Shown piece after piece: positions 34,481 to 42,742 of a stretch of DNA of 64,000 nucleotides. The position numbers were made by a program, and so were the translations under genes. This DNA is from Labilithrix sp. GTDB lineage: Bacteria > Myxococcota_A > Polyangia > Polyangiales > Polyangiaceae. The stretch's first letter is position 1. Every line of letters starts with the position of its first letter. The DNA is taken from NCBI GenBank assembly GCA_019637175.1, contig JAHBWD010000026.1, positions 49,635 through 113,634 of the forward strand, in the 5' to 3' direction. The notes below the pieces were generated by a model that saw only the letters and a program-made list of their open reading frames with translations, did no database searches and had not been told where the DNA came from.

Positions 34481-34509
34481 TTGCCACTTCGCTTGTTGCT
34501 TTTTGATAC
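34481..34509 (+). promoter_or_regulatory. Sigma-70-type promoter for the UPF0158-like gene
   Basis: TTGCCA (34481-34486) and TGATAC (34504-34509) are separated by exactly 17 bases in an AT-enriched stretch of the 220-base gap between glpK and the next gene. Transcription would start near 34516 and give a leader of about 77 bases. A GAAGGGAG ribosome site lies just before ATG 34593. Confidence 0.6.
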
Positions 34510-34592
34510 AGCCACTCAGCCCACGGACGAACGCCGTCAGCCCACGGCCTCGACCGACCGCTACCGCTGCTTGCCTTTGAAGGGAGAACAAG

Positions 34593-35426
34593 ATGAGTGA
34601 CGTCCGTCATCCGACGGCGCAGGTCCGCGACGTGCCCGTGGATTGGGAAGCGCTCGAGGATGCCTTCGAGAACAACGCACCCGAGGTGCACAGCTATCTT
34701 CACCTCACGACCGGCGAGGTCCTCCGCGTCGTCGACGGCGTAGCCGATCCGCAGATGCACGCGCGGATCAGCGCCGACCCCAACTATCTCCGCATCGATC
34801 CTGTCTCGTCGCGCGAGCAGTACCGATGGATGGAGCGGTTCATCCCGATGGTCGACGAGCCCGAGCTCAAGGGGAAGCTCGCGCAAGCGATCGACGGCAA
34901 GGGCGCGTTCCGGCGGTTCAAGGACGTGCTCATGTCGTACGCCGAAGACCGCGAGCGCTGGTTCACGTTCCGCAGCGAGCGGCTCCGCACGTTCATGGAG
35001 GCGTGGCTGAGCGCGCACGCCATCAAGGCCGTCCCGCGGCCGACGTGGGGAGACGGCCCGCCTTCGGCGGAAGAGCCGCCGCCCGACAGCCTCATGCCGA
35101 TGAGCCAACCGCTGTCGTCGCCGAGCCTCGAGGGCGAGGCGCCGAAGTCGCAGAGCGGCCGCCGCCAGCGCAACGCCGAGACGCTCCGGCAGGCGCTCAA
35201 AGAGCTCGGCGACGCGCTCGGGCCTCGCGAGCTCGACCTCTTGGTCGCGTTCGCCGAGTTCCTCAAGGCGCGCCGCGCCGCGCGCGGCTTCGCGCACCAC
35301 CACGAGCACATGCTGCAAGAGCGCGAGGCCGCGGTGCAGTCGCAGCGAGCGCCGCGCGTGCCGGAGAGCGCAACGCAGGTCGGCGCGCAGCTGTCTTCCG
35401 CCGACAAGGGTACGACCACTCAATAG
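34593..35426 (+). CDS. UPF0158-like protein
   Basis: 277 residues, soluble. Residues about 10-150 resemble the UPF0158 family: VDWEALEDAFENNAPEVHSYLHLTTGEV gives the N-terminal helix and the strand with 'xTGEV', YLRIDPVSSREQYRWMERFI and FRRFKDVL...RERWFTF follow in the family order. The C-terminal 120 residues are Pro/Ser-rich then helical and charged (AETLRQALKELGDALGPRELDLLVAF), with no assigned function. It has its own promoter. The next gene follows after nine bases and may be cotranscribed. Confidence 0.7.
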   Translation: MSDVRHPTAQVRDVPVDWEALEDAFENNAPEVHSYLHLTTGEVLRVVDGVADPQMHARISADPNYLRIDPVSSREQYRWMERFIPMVDEPELKGKLAQAIDGKGAFRRFKDVLMSYAEDRERWFTFRSERLRTFMEAWLSAHAIKAVPRPTWGDGPPSAEEPPPDSLMPMSQPLSSPSLEGEAPKSQSGRRQRNAETLRQALKELGDALGPRELDLLVAFAEFLKARRAARGFAHHHEHMLQEREAAVQSQRAPRVPESATQVGAQLSSADKGTTTQ

Positions 35427-35435
35427 GGCAGGGGG

Positions 35436-36137
35436 GTGCGCTCTCCTCTCCACCTTCGCGCCTCTCTCGTCGCGGCCATGGCCTTCGCCATGGGCGTGCC
35501 GGCGGAGGCGCGCGCCGAGCCGGTCGTCCCCGATCGCGTCGCCGTGCGCTTCTTCACGCCCGAGACGGGCGGCGCCGCGCGGCCGCGCTTCCTCACCGAG
35601 CGCGAGCTCGCGTTCTTCGCCCGCATCGAGGCGATGAACGAGCAGACCGCGCTCGAGCCGAACGACTACCCCGAGCGCTACGTTCGCGTCGCGACCGAGA
35701 GGCTGGTCGCGCGCCAGATGCTCGCGAGCCTGCTCGTGCAGCGCGGGTTCGAGCCGCCCGATCTGCCGCGCCAGGCGCAGGACGCGCGCGCGGAGATCGC
35801 CGATCGGATCGGCGGCAACGCCGCGCTCGAGGAGGCGCTCCGGCGTGAGGGGATCGACGAGCAAGAGCTCGCCGCGTTCCTCCGCGATCGCGTGCGCGCG
35901 ACCTGGTACATCGATCGCGCGATCAGCCCGATCCTCACGGTCACCGAAGACCAGCTTCGCGAGGCGTACCGCTCGGCGCTGCACCCCTTCCGCGGCACGA
36001 AGCTCGAAGACGTCCGCCCGCGCATGCGTCGCTGGCTCGTGGGCGAGCGCCTGCGATCGGCGGAGCTCGAGTTCTTGCAGAGTGCACGCACGCGGATCAA
36101 GGTCGTCCCCGTGCTGCTGGGCGGCGCGCGCGGATGA
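35436..36137 (+). CDS. SurA-like periplasmic chaperone without a rotamase domain
   Basis: 233 residues with a signal peptide (LVAAMAFAMGVPAEARA). The mature part is almost all helical, and its central and C-terminal helices (REGIDEQELAAFLRDRVRATWYIDRA, LTVTEDQLREAYRSAL, LEDVRPRMRRWLVGERLRSAELEFL) have the pattern of the SurA N-terminal chaperone module. No PpiC domain is present. The function is therefore probably binding of unfolded outer membrane or secreted proteins. The start is GTG. It overlaps the CDF transporter by four bases (ATGA), so the two are translationally coupled. Confidence 0.7.
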   Translation: MRSPLHLRASLVAAMAFAMGVPAEARAEPVVPDRVAVRFFTPETGGAARPRFLTERELAFFARIEAMNEQTALEPNDYPERYVRVATERLVARQMLASLLVQRGFEPPDLPRQAQDARAEIADRIGGNAALEEALRREGIDEQELAAFLRDRVRATWYIDRAISPILTVTEDQLREAYRSALHPFRGTKLEDVRPRMRRWLVGERLRSAELEFLQSARTRIKVVPVLLGGARG

Positions 36138-37159
36138 CCGCGCCCGACAGCAAGAAGGTCGTCATCGCGGCGCTCGCGGGCAACCTCGCGATCTGCGTGT
36201 GCAAGTTCGGCGCGGCGTTCCTCTCCGGATCGACGGCGACGCTCGCCGAGGCCGTGCACTCCGTCGCCGACACCGGCAACCAGGCGCTCCTGCTCATCGG
36301 CATTCGCCTCGCGGCGAAGCCGCCCGACGAACGCTTCCCCTTCGGGCGCGCGGGCGAGATGTACTTCTGGCCCTTCGTCGTCGCGCTCATGCTGTTCTCC
36401 GTCGGCGGCGCGTTCGCGATCTACGACGGCGTCGACCACCTGATGCACCCGGCGACGCAGCACGGGTCGCGCTTCTGGAGCTACGGCGTGCTCGGCGTGT
36501 CGCTCGTGTTCGAGGCGATGAGCTTCCGCGTCGCGTGGAAGGAGTTCAAGGTGCTCGCCAAGGGCCGGCGCTGGATCGACGCCGTTCGCGAGGCGCGCGA
36601 CCCGACCATCCCGCTGGTGCTCGCGGAAGACACGACCGCGCTCTGCGGTCTCGCGATCGCGTTCCTCGCCGTCCTCATGAGCCACGTGACCGGCCAGCAC
36701 TTCTGGGATCCGCTCGGGAGCGTGCTCATCGGGATCCTCCTCGCCGTCGTCGCCGTCGCGCTCGCGCGCAACACCCACACGCTGCTCATCGGCTCGAGCG
36801 CGGATCCGGAGGAGCAGGGCCAGGCGCTCGCGCTGACCGAGCAGGTCGACGGCGTCGAGCGCGTCACGCAGATCCTCACGTTCCACGTCGGGCCCGCGGT
36901 CGTCATCCTCGCGATGAAGATCGCGTTCAAGGCCGACATGAAGTCGGGCGAGATCGAGGCGTGCATCAACGAGATCGAGCGGCGCATCCGCGCGGAGCAG
37001 CCGCTCATGCGGAAGATCTTCATCGAGGTCGACGCCAACGGCGACGGGCGCGGCGTGGAGCGCGCGCGCAAGGCGTGGGCGGAGAAGCTCGCGGCCGACG
37101 TCGCGGCGTACGGTCCGACGGGCAAGCCTCTGGCGAACGACAAGGAAGCGGCCGAGTGA
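36134..37159 (+). CDS. Cation diffusion facilitator, ZnT9-like branch
   Basis: 341 residues with about six membrane helices. Helix two carries EAVHSVADTGNQ, helix five AEDTTALCGLAI, positions where CDF proteins bind metal. The loop FGRAGEMYFWPFVVALMLFSVGG and a helix pair IYDGVDHLMHP resemble the SLC30A9 (ZnT9)-like branch rather than the FieF/ZitB branch. A cytoplasmic C-terminal domain (about 235-320) matches the CDF dimerisation domain. Zinc is the most likely ion but cannot be settled from sequence. Four-base overlaps with both neighbours (ATGA, GTGA) indicate one operon. Confidence 0.88.
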   Translation: MTAPDSKKVVIAALAGNLAICVCKFGAAFLSGSTATLAEAVHSVADTGNQALLLIGIRLAAKPPDERFPFGRAGEMYFWPFVVALMLFSVGGAFAIYDGVDHLMHPATQHGSRFWSYGVLGVSLVFEAMSFRVAWKEFKVLAKGRRWIDAVREARDPTIPLVLAEDTTALCGLAIAFLAVLMSHVTGQHFWDPLGSVLIGILLAVVAVALARNTHTLLIGSSADPEEQGQALALTEQVDGVERVTQILTFHVGPAVVILAMKIAFKADMKSGEIEACINEIERRIRAEQPLMRKIFIEVDANGDGRGVERARKAWAEKLAADVAAYGPTGKPLANDKEAAE

Positions 37160-38175
37160 CGCCGCGCGCGTGGGCGCTCGCGCTCGCGGCGGCGGCGATC
37201 CTCGCGACGTTCCTGCCCGGGCGGTCGGGCACGGCGGCCGTGCGAACGTCGTCGCCGAAGGCGCGCATCGGTCTCGTCTTCGACGTCGGCGGACGCGGCG
37301 ACAAGAGCTTCAACGACGCCGCGTTCCTCGGCGTGTCGCGCGCCGAGCGCGAGCTCGGCGTGGAGGCGAGCTACCTCGAGCCGGCGAGCACCGAAGACCG
37401 TGAGGCCGCGCTCCGCCTCTTCGCGGCGCGCGGCTTCGATCTCGTCATCGGCGTGGGGTTCATCTTCTCGAGCGACATCGACGCGGTCGCGCGCGCGTAT
37501 CCGAGCACGCGCTTCGCGGGCGTCGACTACGCGCCCGGCCCCGCCGGCGTTCCGCCCAACGTGGCCGCGCTCGCGTTTCGTGAAGAAGAGGGCTGCTTCC
37601 TCGTCGGCGCCGTCGCGGGGCTGATGTCGAAGACGGGCCACGTGGGCTTCGTCGGCGGCATGGTCGGTCCGCTGATCCGCAAGTTCGAGGTCGGCTACGA
37701 GCAAGGCGTGAAGGCCGCGTGCCCTCGCTGCGTGGTTCATTCGGCGTACGCGGGCGCGACGCCGGACGCCTTTCGCGATCCCGCCAAAGGCAAGGCGCTC
37801 GCCACGGCGCAGATCGCCGCCGGCAGCGACGTCATCTTCCACGCTTCGGGCTCGACGGGGCACGGCGTCTTCGAAGCGGCCAAGAGCGCGCGCATCTGGG
37901 CCATCGGCGTCGACGCCGATCAGCACGACGAGATGCCGGGCACGGTCGTCACGAGCATGATCAAGCGCGGCGACGTCGCCGTCTTCGACATCGTCAAGGC
38001 CGCCGTCGAGGGCTCCTTCCACGGCGGGATGAACGTCTTCGGCTTGAAGGAAGAAGGCCTCGACTACGTCCACGAAGGCCCGCACGCCGCGAGCATCCCC
38101 GACGACGTGAAGCAGAAGGTCGAGTCGCTCCGCGCCGACGTCGTCGCAGGCCGCATCTCGGTGCAGAGCCGCTGA
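37156..38175 (+). CDS. BMP-family substrate-binding protein
   Basis: 339 residues. The N-terminus is an export signal of Ala/Leu (ALALAAAAILATFLPG) without a Cys, so it looks secreted rather than lipidated, unlike most family members. GLVFDVGGRGDKSFNDAA is the hallmark of the basic membrane protein/PnrA family of nucleoside-binding proteins, and HASGSTGHGVFEAAK plus IGVDADQ near residues 230-260 confirm the fold. No ABC permease or ATPase gene is adjacent, so transport partners must be elsewhere or the protein acts as a sensor. It starts with GTG overlapping the CDF stop. Confidence 0.88.
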   Translation: MTPRAWALALAAAAILATFLPGRSGTAAVRTSSPKARIGLVFDVGGRGDKSFNDAAFLGVSRAERELGVEASYLEPASTEDREAALRLFAARGFDLVIGVGFIFSSDIDAVARAYPSTRFAGVDYAPGPAGVPPNVAALAFREEEGCFLVGAVAGLMSKTGHVGFVGGMVGPLIRKFEVGYEQGVKAACPRCVVHSAYAGATPDAFRDPAKGKALATAQIAAGSDVIFHASGSTGHGVFEAAKSARIWAIGVDADQHDEMPGTVVTSMIKRGDVAVFDIVKAAVEGSFHGGMNVFGLKEEGLDYVHEGPHAASIPDDVKQKVESLRADVVAGRISVQSR

Positions 38176-38222
38176 CGACGTTCGCGGGCGCGCCGCGTTC
38201 CGAAAGTGTTAGCGTACCGCGC

Positions 38223-39872
38223 ATGGGATTCGCACACGGCGGCCGCCTCACGGCGCAGGCGCTCAAGCGCCACGGCACGACGCACCTCTTCACGCTCTGC
38301 GGCGGGCACATCCAGGCGATCTACGACGGCTGCATCGACGAAGGCATCCGTGTCGTCGACGTGCGTCACGAGCAGACCGCCGGCCACGCCGCCGACGGTT
38401 ACGCGCGCGTCACCGGGCGGCCGGGCGTCTGCGCCGTCACCGCGGGGCCGGGCGTCACCGACGTCGTCACCGCGATCGCGAACGCGCAGCGCGCGCAGAT
38501 CCCCCTCGTGTGCATCGGCGGCGCGGGGCCGAAGCTGCTCTGCGACATGGGCTCGCTGCAAGACATGGATCACGTCGCGCTCATGCGGCCGATCACGAAG
38601 TGGAGCGTGCAGGTCCCGGAGACGCGCCGGATCGGCGAGTACGTCGACGCGGCGTTCCGCGTCGCCCAGGCCAACGTGCCCGGCCCGGTGTTCCTCGAGA
38701 TGCCGCTCGATCTCCTGATGAACGTCGGCGACGACGCCGAGCTGCCGGCGACGCGTCCGCTCGAGGAGCCGCCGCGCCCGGCGGGCGATCCGCGCTCGAT
38801 CACGAAGGCCGCCGAGCTGTTGCGGAGCGCGAAGCGACCGTGCTTCCTCGTGGGCACGCAGGTCCGCTGGTCGCCGATCCTGAAGACGCCGAGCCGCCTC
38901 GCGAAGGTGCTCGAGCGCTTCGGCGCGCCCGTCTACGTCAACGGCATGGCGCGCGGCGCGCTGCCGACGACGCACCCGCTCCTCTTCAGCCGCTCACGCC
39001 GCTTCGCGCTCGGGCAGGCCGACGTCGTCTTCGTGCTCGGCACGCCGTTCGACTTCCGCGTCGACTACGGGCGCTCGCCGACGTGGGCCGAGGGCGCGAA
39101 GATCGTCCAGATCGATCTCGACGGCGCCGAGCTCGGGCGTAACCGTCGCATCGACGTCGGCGTGCACGCCGACTCGGGCGTGTTCCTCGAGCAGCTCGCG
39201 CGCGAGCTCGACGACGCGAAGCTCGACTTCGCCGACTGGGTCACCGCGGTGCGCGCCGACGAGACGAAGCGTCGCGCGAAGATGGAGACCGAGATCAACG
39301 CGAGCGACAACCCGCCGAACCCGCTGCGCGTCTGCGCCGAGCTCGGAAAGCGCCTCAAGCCGAACGACGTCGTGATCGGCGACGGCGGCGACTTCGTCGC
39401 GACCGCGGCGTACGTCCTCAAGATGGAGTGGCCGCAGCTCTGGATGGATCCGGGGCCGCTCGGCACCCTCGGCGTCGGCCCCGGCTACGCGATGGCGGCC
39501 AAGCTCGCGCGCCCCGACGCGAACGTCGTCCTCGTCTACGGCGACGGGAGCTTCGGGCTCCACGGCCTCGAGTTCGAGGCCATGGCGCGGCAGAACATTC
39601 CGGTCGTCGCGGTCATCGGCAACGACGCCGGCTGGACGCAGATCCGCCGCGGACAGGTCGAGCTCTACGGCGAGCAGCGCGCCGTCGCGACCGCGCTCGA
39701 GCACACGCGCTACGAGAAGGTCGTCGAGGCCTGCGGCGGCAAGGGCTTCTGGGTCGAGACGGTCGAGCAGCTCGGCCCCGCGCTCGACGAAGCCTTCGCG
39801 TGCGGCAAGCCCGCGTGCGTGAACGTCAAGATCGCCAAGAGCGACTTCCGCAAGGGCGCGATCAGCGTCTGA
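38223..39872 (+). CDS. ThDP-dependent lyase of the ILVBL/HACL2 type
   Basis: 549 residues. The thiamin-diphosphate fold is complete: DVRHEQTAGHAADGYARVTG has the catalytic Glu, GDGSFGLHGLEFEAMARQ the ThDP/Mg site. Several blocks resemble mammalian ILVBL (2-hydroxyacyl-CoA lyase 2), e.g. FDFRVDYGR, GDGGDFVATAAY, DPGPLGTLGVGPGYAMAAKL, GNDAGWTQI and the C-terminus SDFRKGAISV. A cytoplasmic lyase of 2-hydroxyacyl-CoA (alpha-oxidation type) is the best guess. Acetolactate synthase is less likely since no small subunit gene is near. Start ATG 38223 lies 47 bases after the BMP gene; it ends four bases before the convergent kinase gene. Confidence 0.82.
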   Translation: MGFAHGGRLTAQALKRHGTTHLFTLCGGHIQAIYDGCIDEGIRVVDVRHEQTAGHAADGYARVTGRPGVCAVTAGPGVTDVVTAIANAQRAQIPLVCIGGAGPKLLCDMGSLQDMDHVALMRPITKWSVQVPETRRIGEYVDAAFRVAQANVPGPVFLEMPLDLLMNVGDDAELPATRPLEEPPRPAGDPRSITKAAELLRSAKRPCFLVGTQVRWSPILKTPSRLAKVLERFGAPVYVNGMARGALPTTHPLLFSRSRRFALGQADVVFVLGTPFDFRVDYGRSPTWAEGAKIVQIDLDGAELGRNRRIDVGVHADSGVFLEQLARELDDAKLDFADWVTAVRADETKRRAKMETEINASDNPPNPLRVCAELGKRLKPNDVVIGDGGDFVATAAYVLKMEWPQLWMDPGPLGTLGVGPGYAMAAKLARPDANVVLVYGDGSFGLHGLEFEAMARQNIPVVAVIGNDAGWTQIRRGQVELYGEQRAVATALEHTRYEKVVEACGGKGFWVETVEQLGPALDEAFACGKPACVNVKIAKSDFRKGAISV

Positions 39873-39876
39873 CGCG

Positions 39877-41511
39877 TCAGGGGATCGTCTGCCCCGCGGC
39901 GCCGCTCCGGCTCCCGCCCGCGCGGCAGAGGCGGCCGACGATGTCGGCGTCGGACACGGTCTCGTCGCCTTGCTTCGTCAGGTAGCGCACCGTGTAGTTG
40001 CCTCCGATGGGATCGGTCAACACGAGCGCGATGCGCGTGTCGGGACCCGCGAGGACCATCTCACCGGGCTTGTAGGGAGAGAGCCGAGGGAGCTTGCGCG
40101 TGCAGATCGGATACGTGAGGCCGTGCTCCTTGCGCGTCTCGGTGCACTGATCGGGCGCGGGGCATGGTTGCTTCGGCTGTTTGAGCACCTCGCGCTCGAC
40201 GTTCGTCGCGATCGCGTCCGGGTTGGTCGCGTTGCGAATCGCGAGGAACGAGATGAGGTAAGGAACGCCGCCGCCGAGGACGATCAGACCGACGATCAGG
40301 ATCCACCAAGGGAACCCCGACTTGCGCGGCGGCGCCGCGGTCCCGTAATTGGGTGTAGTATGCAGGTAAGGCGGCGGGCCGTACCCGCCCGGAGACGGCG
40401 CGGTCGGCGCGCTGAAGCCGACCGGTCCGTACGCGCTCACCGATCCGAACGGGAGGCTCGCCATCGCCGCGGCCGGCGCCTTCGGAGCCGCGGCATACGA
40501 AGGATCGAAGCCGGTCGCGCCGGCGTAGCCCGTCGGCGCGGACGCGAGCGAAGGATCGCCGTACTGCGACGCGCCGAACGACGAGCCGCCGGTCGGCGCT
40601 TCCATCCGCCCGATCGCGGAAGGATCCCAGCCCACGTGAGACGGCGCCGCCGGCGCCGATCCCGACGACACGCTCGCGCTCTGGGAGAACGGCTGGAGCG
40701 CCGCGGCCATCTCGTCGGCCGTCTGCCATCGCGCGTCGGGCTCCTTGTGCAGCGCGCGCTCGATGATCGCGGCGAGATCGCGGCTCACCCAGGGCGCGAT
40801 CTGATCGAGCGGCGCGCGCCCGCCGCCGGGCACCGTCGCCTCCAAGGGCCGCACGCCCGCGAGCGCGTGGAAGAGCGTCGCGCCGACGCCGTAGATGTCC
40901 GTCCGCGCGTCGATGGTCCTTCCTGCGAGCGCCTGCTCCGGCGCCATGTAGGCGAGGGTGCCGACGACCTGACCTGCCTGGGTCATCGGCTTCGCGTTCG
41001 GCGCGGCGTCGAGCGCGAGCTTCGCGACGCCGAAGTCGAGCACCTTGACGAGGTCGCGCATCGCCGTCGTCGACTGGAGGAAGATGTTCGCCGGCTTGAC
41101 GTCGCGATGGACGATCCCGGCGCGGTGCGCGGCGGCGAGCCCCGAGAGGAGCTGCACCGCGATGAACGCGGCGCGCGGCGGCGGGACGCGGCCTTCGCGC
41201 GCGAGGACTTGGGCGACGGTCTCGCCGTCGAGGTACTCCATCACGAGGAACGGCGGCTCGCCGGGCGTCCCCTCGTGAAAGTCGGTGACCTGCACGAGGT
41301 TTGGATGACCGAGCGCCGCGGCCGACTCGGCCTCGCGGCGAAAGCGGGCGAGCAGCTCGGGGCGCGCAGCGAGATCCGAGCGAACGGTCTTGAGCGCGAC
41401 GCGCCGGGCGAGCTGCATCTGCGTGGCCTCGTAGACCTCGCCCATGCCGCCCTGGCCGAGGGTGCGAATGATCTGATAGCGCCCGCCGAGGATGGATCCG
41501 GGATTGAGCAC
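39877..41511 (-). CDS. Receptor-type Ser/Thr protein kinase with periplasmic tail
   Basis: 544 residues. Kinase domain (about residues 10-270): GQGGMGEV, VALKTV, HRDVKPANIFL, DFGVAK and APEQ. A long Ser/Pro/Gly-rich linker (about 275-400) precedes one membrane helix (WWILIVGLIVLGGGVPYLI, near 410) and an outer domain of about 110 residues with four Cys (CPAPDQC, ICTRK, GRLC). That tail is a candidate sensor of no recognised family. The start is GTG. It lies 39 bases downstream of the methionine aminopeptidase gene on the same strand. It differs from the kinase at 21741-23195 in having HRDVKPAN rather than HRDVSPQN. Confidence 0.92.
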   Translation of the reverse strand: MLNPGSILGGRYQIIRTLGQGGMGEVYEATQMQLARRVALKTVRSDLAARPELLARFRREAESAAALGHPNLVQVTDFHEGTPGEPPFLVMEYLDGETVAQVLAREGRVPPPRAAFIAVQLLSGLAAAHRAGIVHRDVKPANIFLQSTTAMRDLVKVLDFGVAKLALDAAPNAKPMTQAGQVVGTLAYMAPEQALAGRTIDARTDIYGVGATLFHALAGVRPLEATVPGGGRAPLDQIAPWVSRDLAAIIERALHKEPDARWQTADEMAAALQPFSQSASVSSGSAPAAPSHVGWDPSAIGRMEAPTGGSSFGASQYGDPSLASAPTGYAGATGFDPSYAAAPKAPAAAMASLPFGSVSAYGPVGFSAPTAPSPGGYGPPPYLHTTPNYGTAAPPRKSGFPWWILIVGLIVLGGGVPYLISFLAIRNATNPDAIATNVEREVLKQPKQPCPAPDQCTETRKEHGLTYPICTRKLPRLSPYKPGEMVLAGPDTRIALVLTDPIGGNYTVRYLTKQGDETVSDADIVGRLCRAGGSRSGAAGQTIP

Positions 41512-41550
41512 GCGCTGCGGATCCTAGCGCGAGCGGGCCCTTCGTGGGGG

Positions 41551-42309
41551 TCACTCCGAGAGGCGCGTCAGGATCTCGCAGCCGTCGCGCGTGACGAGCA
41601 GGGTGTGCTCGAACTGCGCCGAGAGGCTGCCGTCGTCGGTGACGACCGTCCACTCGTCGTCGAGCACGCGCACGTCGGGGCCGCCGAGGTTGATCATCGG
41701 CTCGATGGTGATCGCCATCCCTGCTTTCAGACGAGCGCCGGTGCCGCGCGTGCCCGTGTGCGCGACGTGAGGCTCGGCGTGCATCTTTCTCCCGATGCCG
41801 TGGCCCCCGAAGTCGCGCACTACGCTGCATCCTTCGGCGCGCGCGAGCTCTTCGATCGCGGCGCCGACGTCGCCGAGGCGCACGCCGTCACGCACCACGG
41901 CGACGCCTGCGTCGCGGCATCGGCGCGCGACGTCGACCACGTGCTTCGCTTCGGACGAGGCTTCTCCGATGACGAACGTCGCCGAGGTGTCGCCGTGGTA
42001 GCCGTCTTTCTCGGTCGTGACGTCGACGTTGACGATGTCACCCGAGCGGAGCACGTCGCGCGCGTTCGGGATCCCGTGGCAGACGACGGCGTTGCGGCTC
42101 GTGCAAACCGCCGCGGGGAAGCCGTTGTACCCGAGCTGGCTCGGCTTGCCGCCTCGCCGCGCGGTGTCTTCGCGGACCCACGCGTCGATCATCGCGGTGG
42201 AGACGCCCGCGCGGATGCGCGCTCCGACGTGCGCGAGCGTCTCCGCCGCGGCGCGCCCGGCGACGCGGAGGCGCGCGACGGCGCGCGCGTCATGGATCTC
42301 GATCGCCAT
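41551..42309 (-). CDS. map: Methionine aminopeptidase, type I
   Basis: 252 residues, standard for the enzyme that removes the initiator Met from nascent proteins. Metal ligands are all present: the Asp in IVNVDV and in GDTSATF, the His in HAEPHV, the Glu in TIEPM and in FEHTLLV; CHGIPN carries the substrate His. There is no N-terminal extension. It is divergent from the small LysR gene, with 92 bases between starts, and a kinase gene follows 39 bases downstream. In many bacteria map lies with ribosomal or secretion genes, so this location suggests an additional copy, though I cannot confirm a second one. Confidence 0.93.
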   Translation of the reverse strand: MAIEIHDARAVARLRVAGRAAAETLAHVGARIRAGVSTAMIDAWVREDTARRGGKPSQLGYNGFPAAVCTSRNAVVCHGIPNARDVLRSGDIVNVDVTTEKDGYHGDTSATFVIGEASSEAKHVVDVARRCRDAGVAVVRDGVRLGDVGAAIEELARAEGCSVVRDFGGHGIGRKMHAEPHVAHTGTRGTGARLKAGMAITIEPMINLGGPDVRVLDDEWTVVTDDGSLSAQFEHTLLVTRDGCEILTRLSE

Positions 42310-42340
42310 GACGTAGACGGTGCGCGCGCCTGGTGTGGGC

Positions 42341-42359
42341 GTCCAATACCGTTTTGGTC
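42341..42359. promoter_or_regulatory. Imperfect dyad between map and the LysR-like gene
   Basis: GTCCAA and TTGGTC flank the heptamer TACCGTT, with five of six pairs matching. The 19-base dyad lies in the 92-base divergent region, 42 bases before the LysR start and 31 bases from the map start, where LysR-family proteins often bind. Binding by this particular protein is inference. Confidence 0.4.
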
Positions 42360-42401
42360 TGGCTTGCGATCGTCTCCGGCGCGGTGCACGATCCTGGAAC
42401 G

Positions 42402-42674
42402 ATGAGCCTCGCGCAGATCCGGTACTTCGTCGCCGTGGCCGAAGAGGGCAACGTGGGGCGCGCGGCGCGGCGGCTCCGCGTCGCCCAGCCGCCGATCAGC
42501 CGTCACATCCGCAGCCTCGAAGACGAGCTGGGCGCGCTTCTCTTCGCGCGCACGCCGCGGGGCATGCGCCTCCTCCCGCCCGGCGAGGTCTTCCTCACCC
42601 ACGCCCGCAAAATCCTCGCCGCCCTCGACGAAGCCCGCGCCGCCACCCAACGCGCCGGCACGACCGACCAGTAG
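42402..42674 (+). CDS. LysR-family DNA-binding domain only (no effector domain)
   Basis: 90 residues against about 300 for a full LysR regulator. It has the entire winged helix-turn-helix (LAQIRYFVAVAEEGNVGRAARRLRVAQPPISRHIRSLEDELG) and the following linker helix (PPGEVFLTHARKILAALDEAR) used for dimerisation, then stops. The ligand-binding domain is missing and no continuation is visible in any frame of the 180 bases that follow. It may be a stand-alone dimeric DNA-binding protein or the stub of a deleted gene. The intact open frame and the start with SLAQIRYF favour a functional product. ATG 42402 is chosen because the HTH begins there. Confidence 0.75.
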   Translation: MSLAQIRYFVAVAEEGNVGRAARRLRVAQPPISRHIRSLEDELGALLFARTPRGMRLLPPGEVFLTHARKILAALDEARAATQRAGTTDQ

Positions 42675-42742
42675 CGCACACCAGCGTCACAACGCCTCGA
42701 ACGTTCACGAGCGACAAGCCCCCGAAGTCTCGCGTGACGTGA

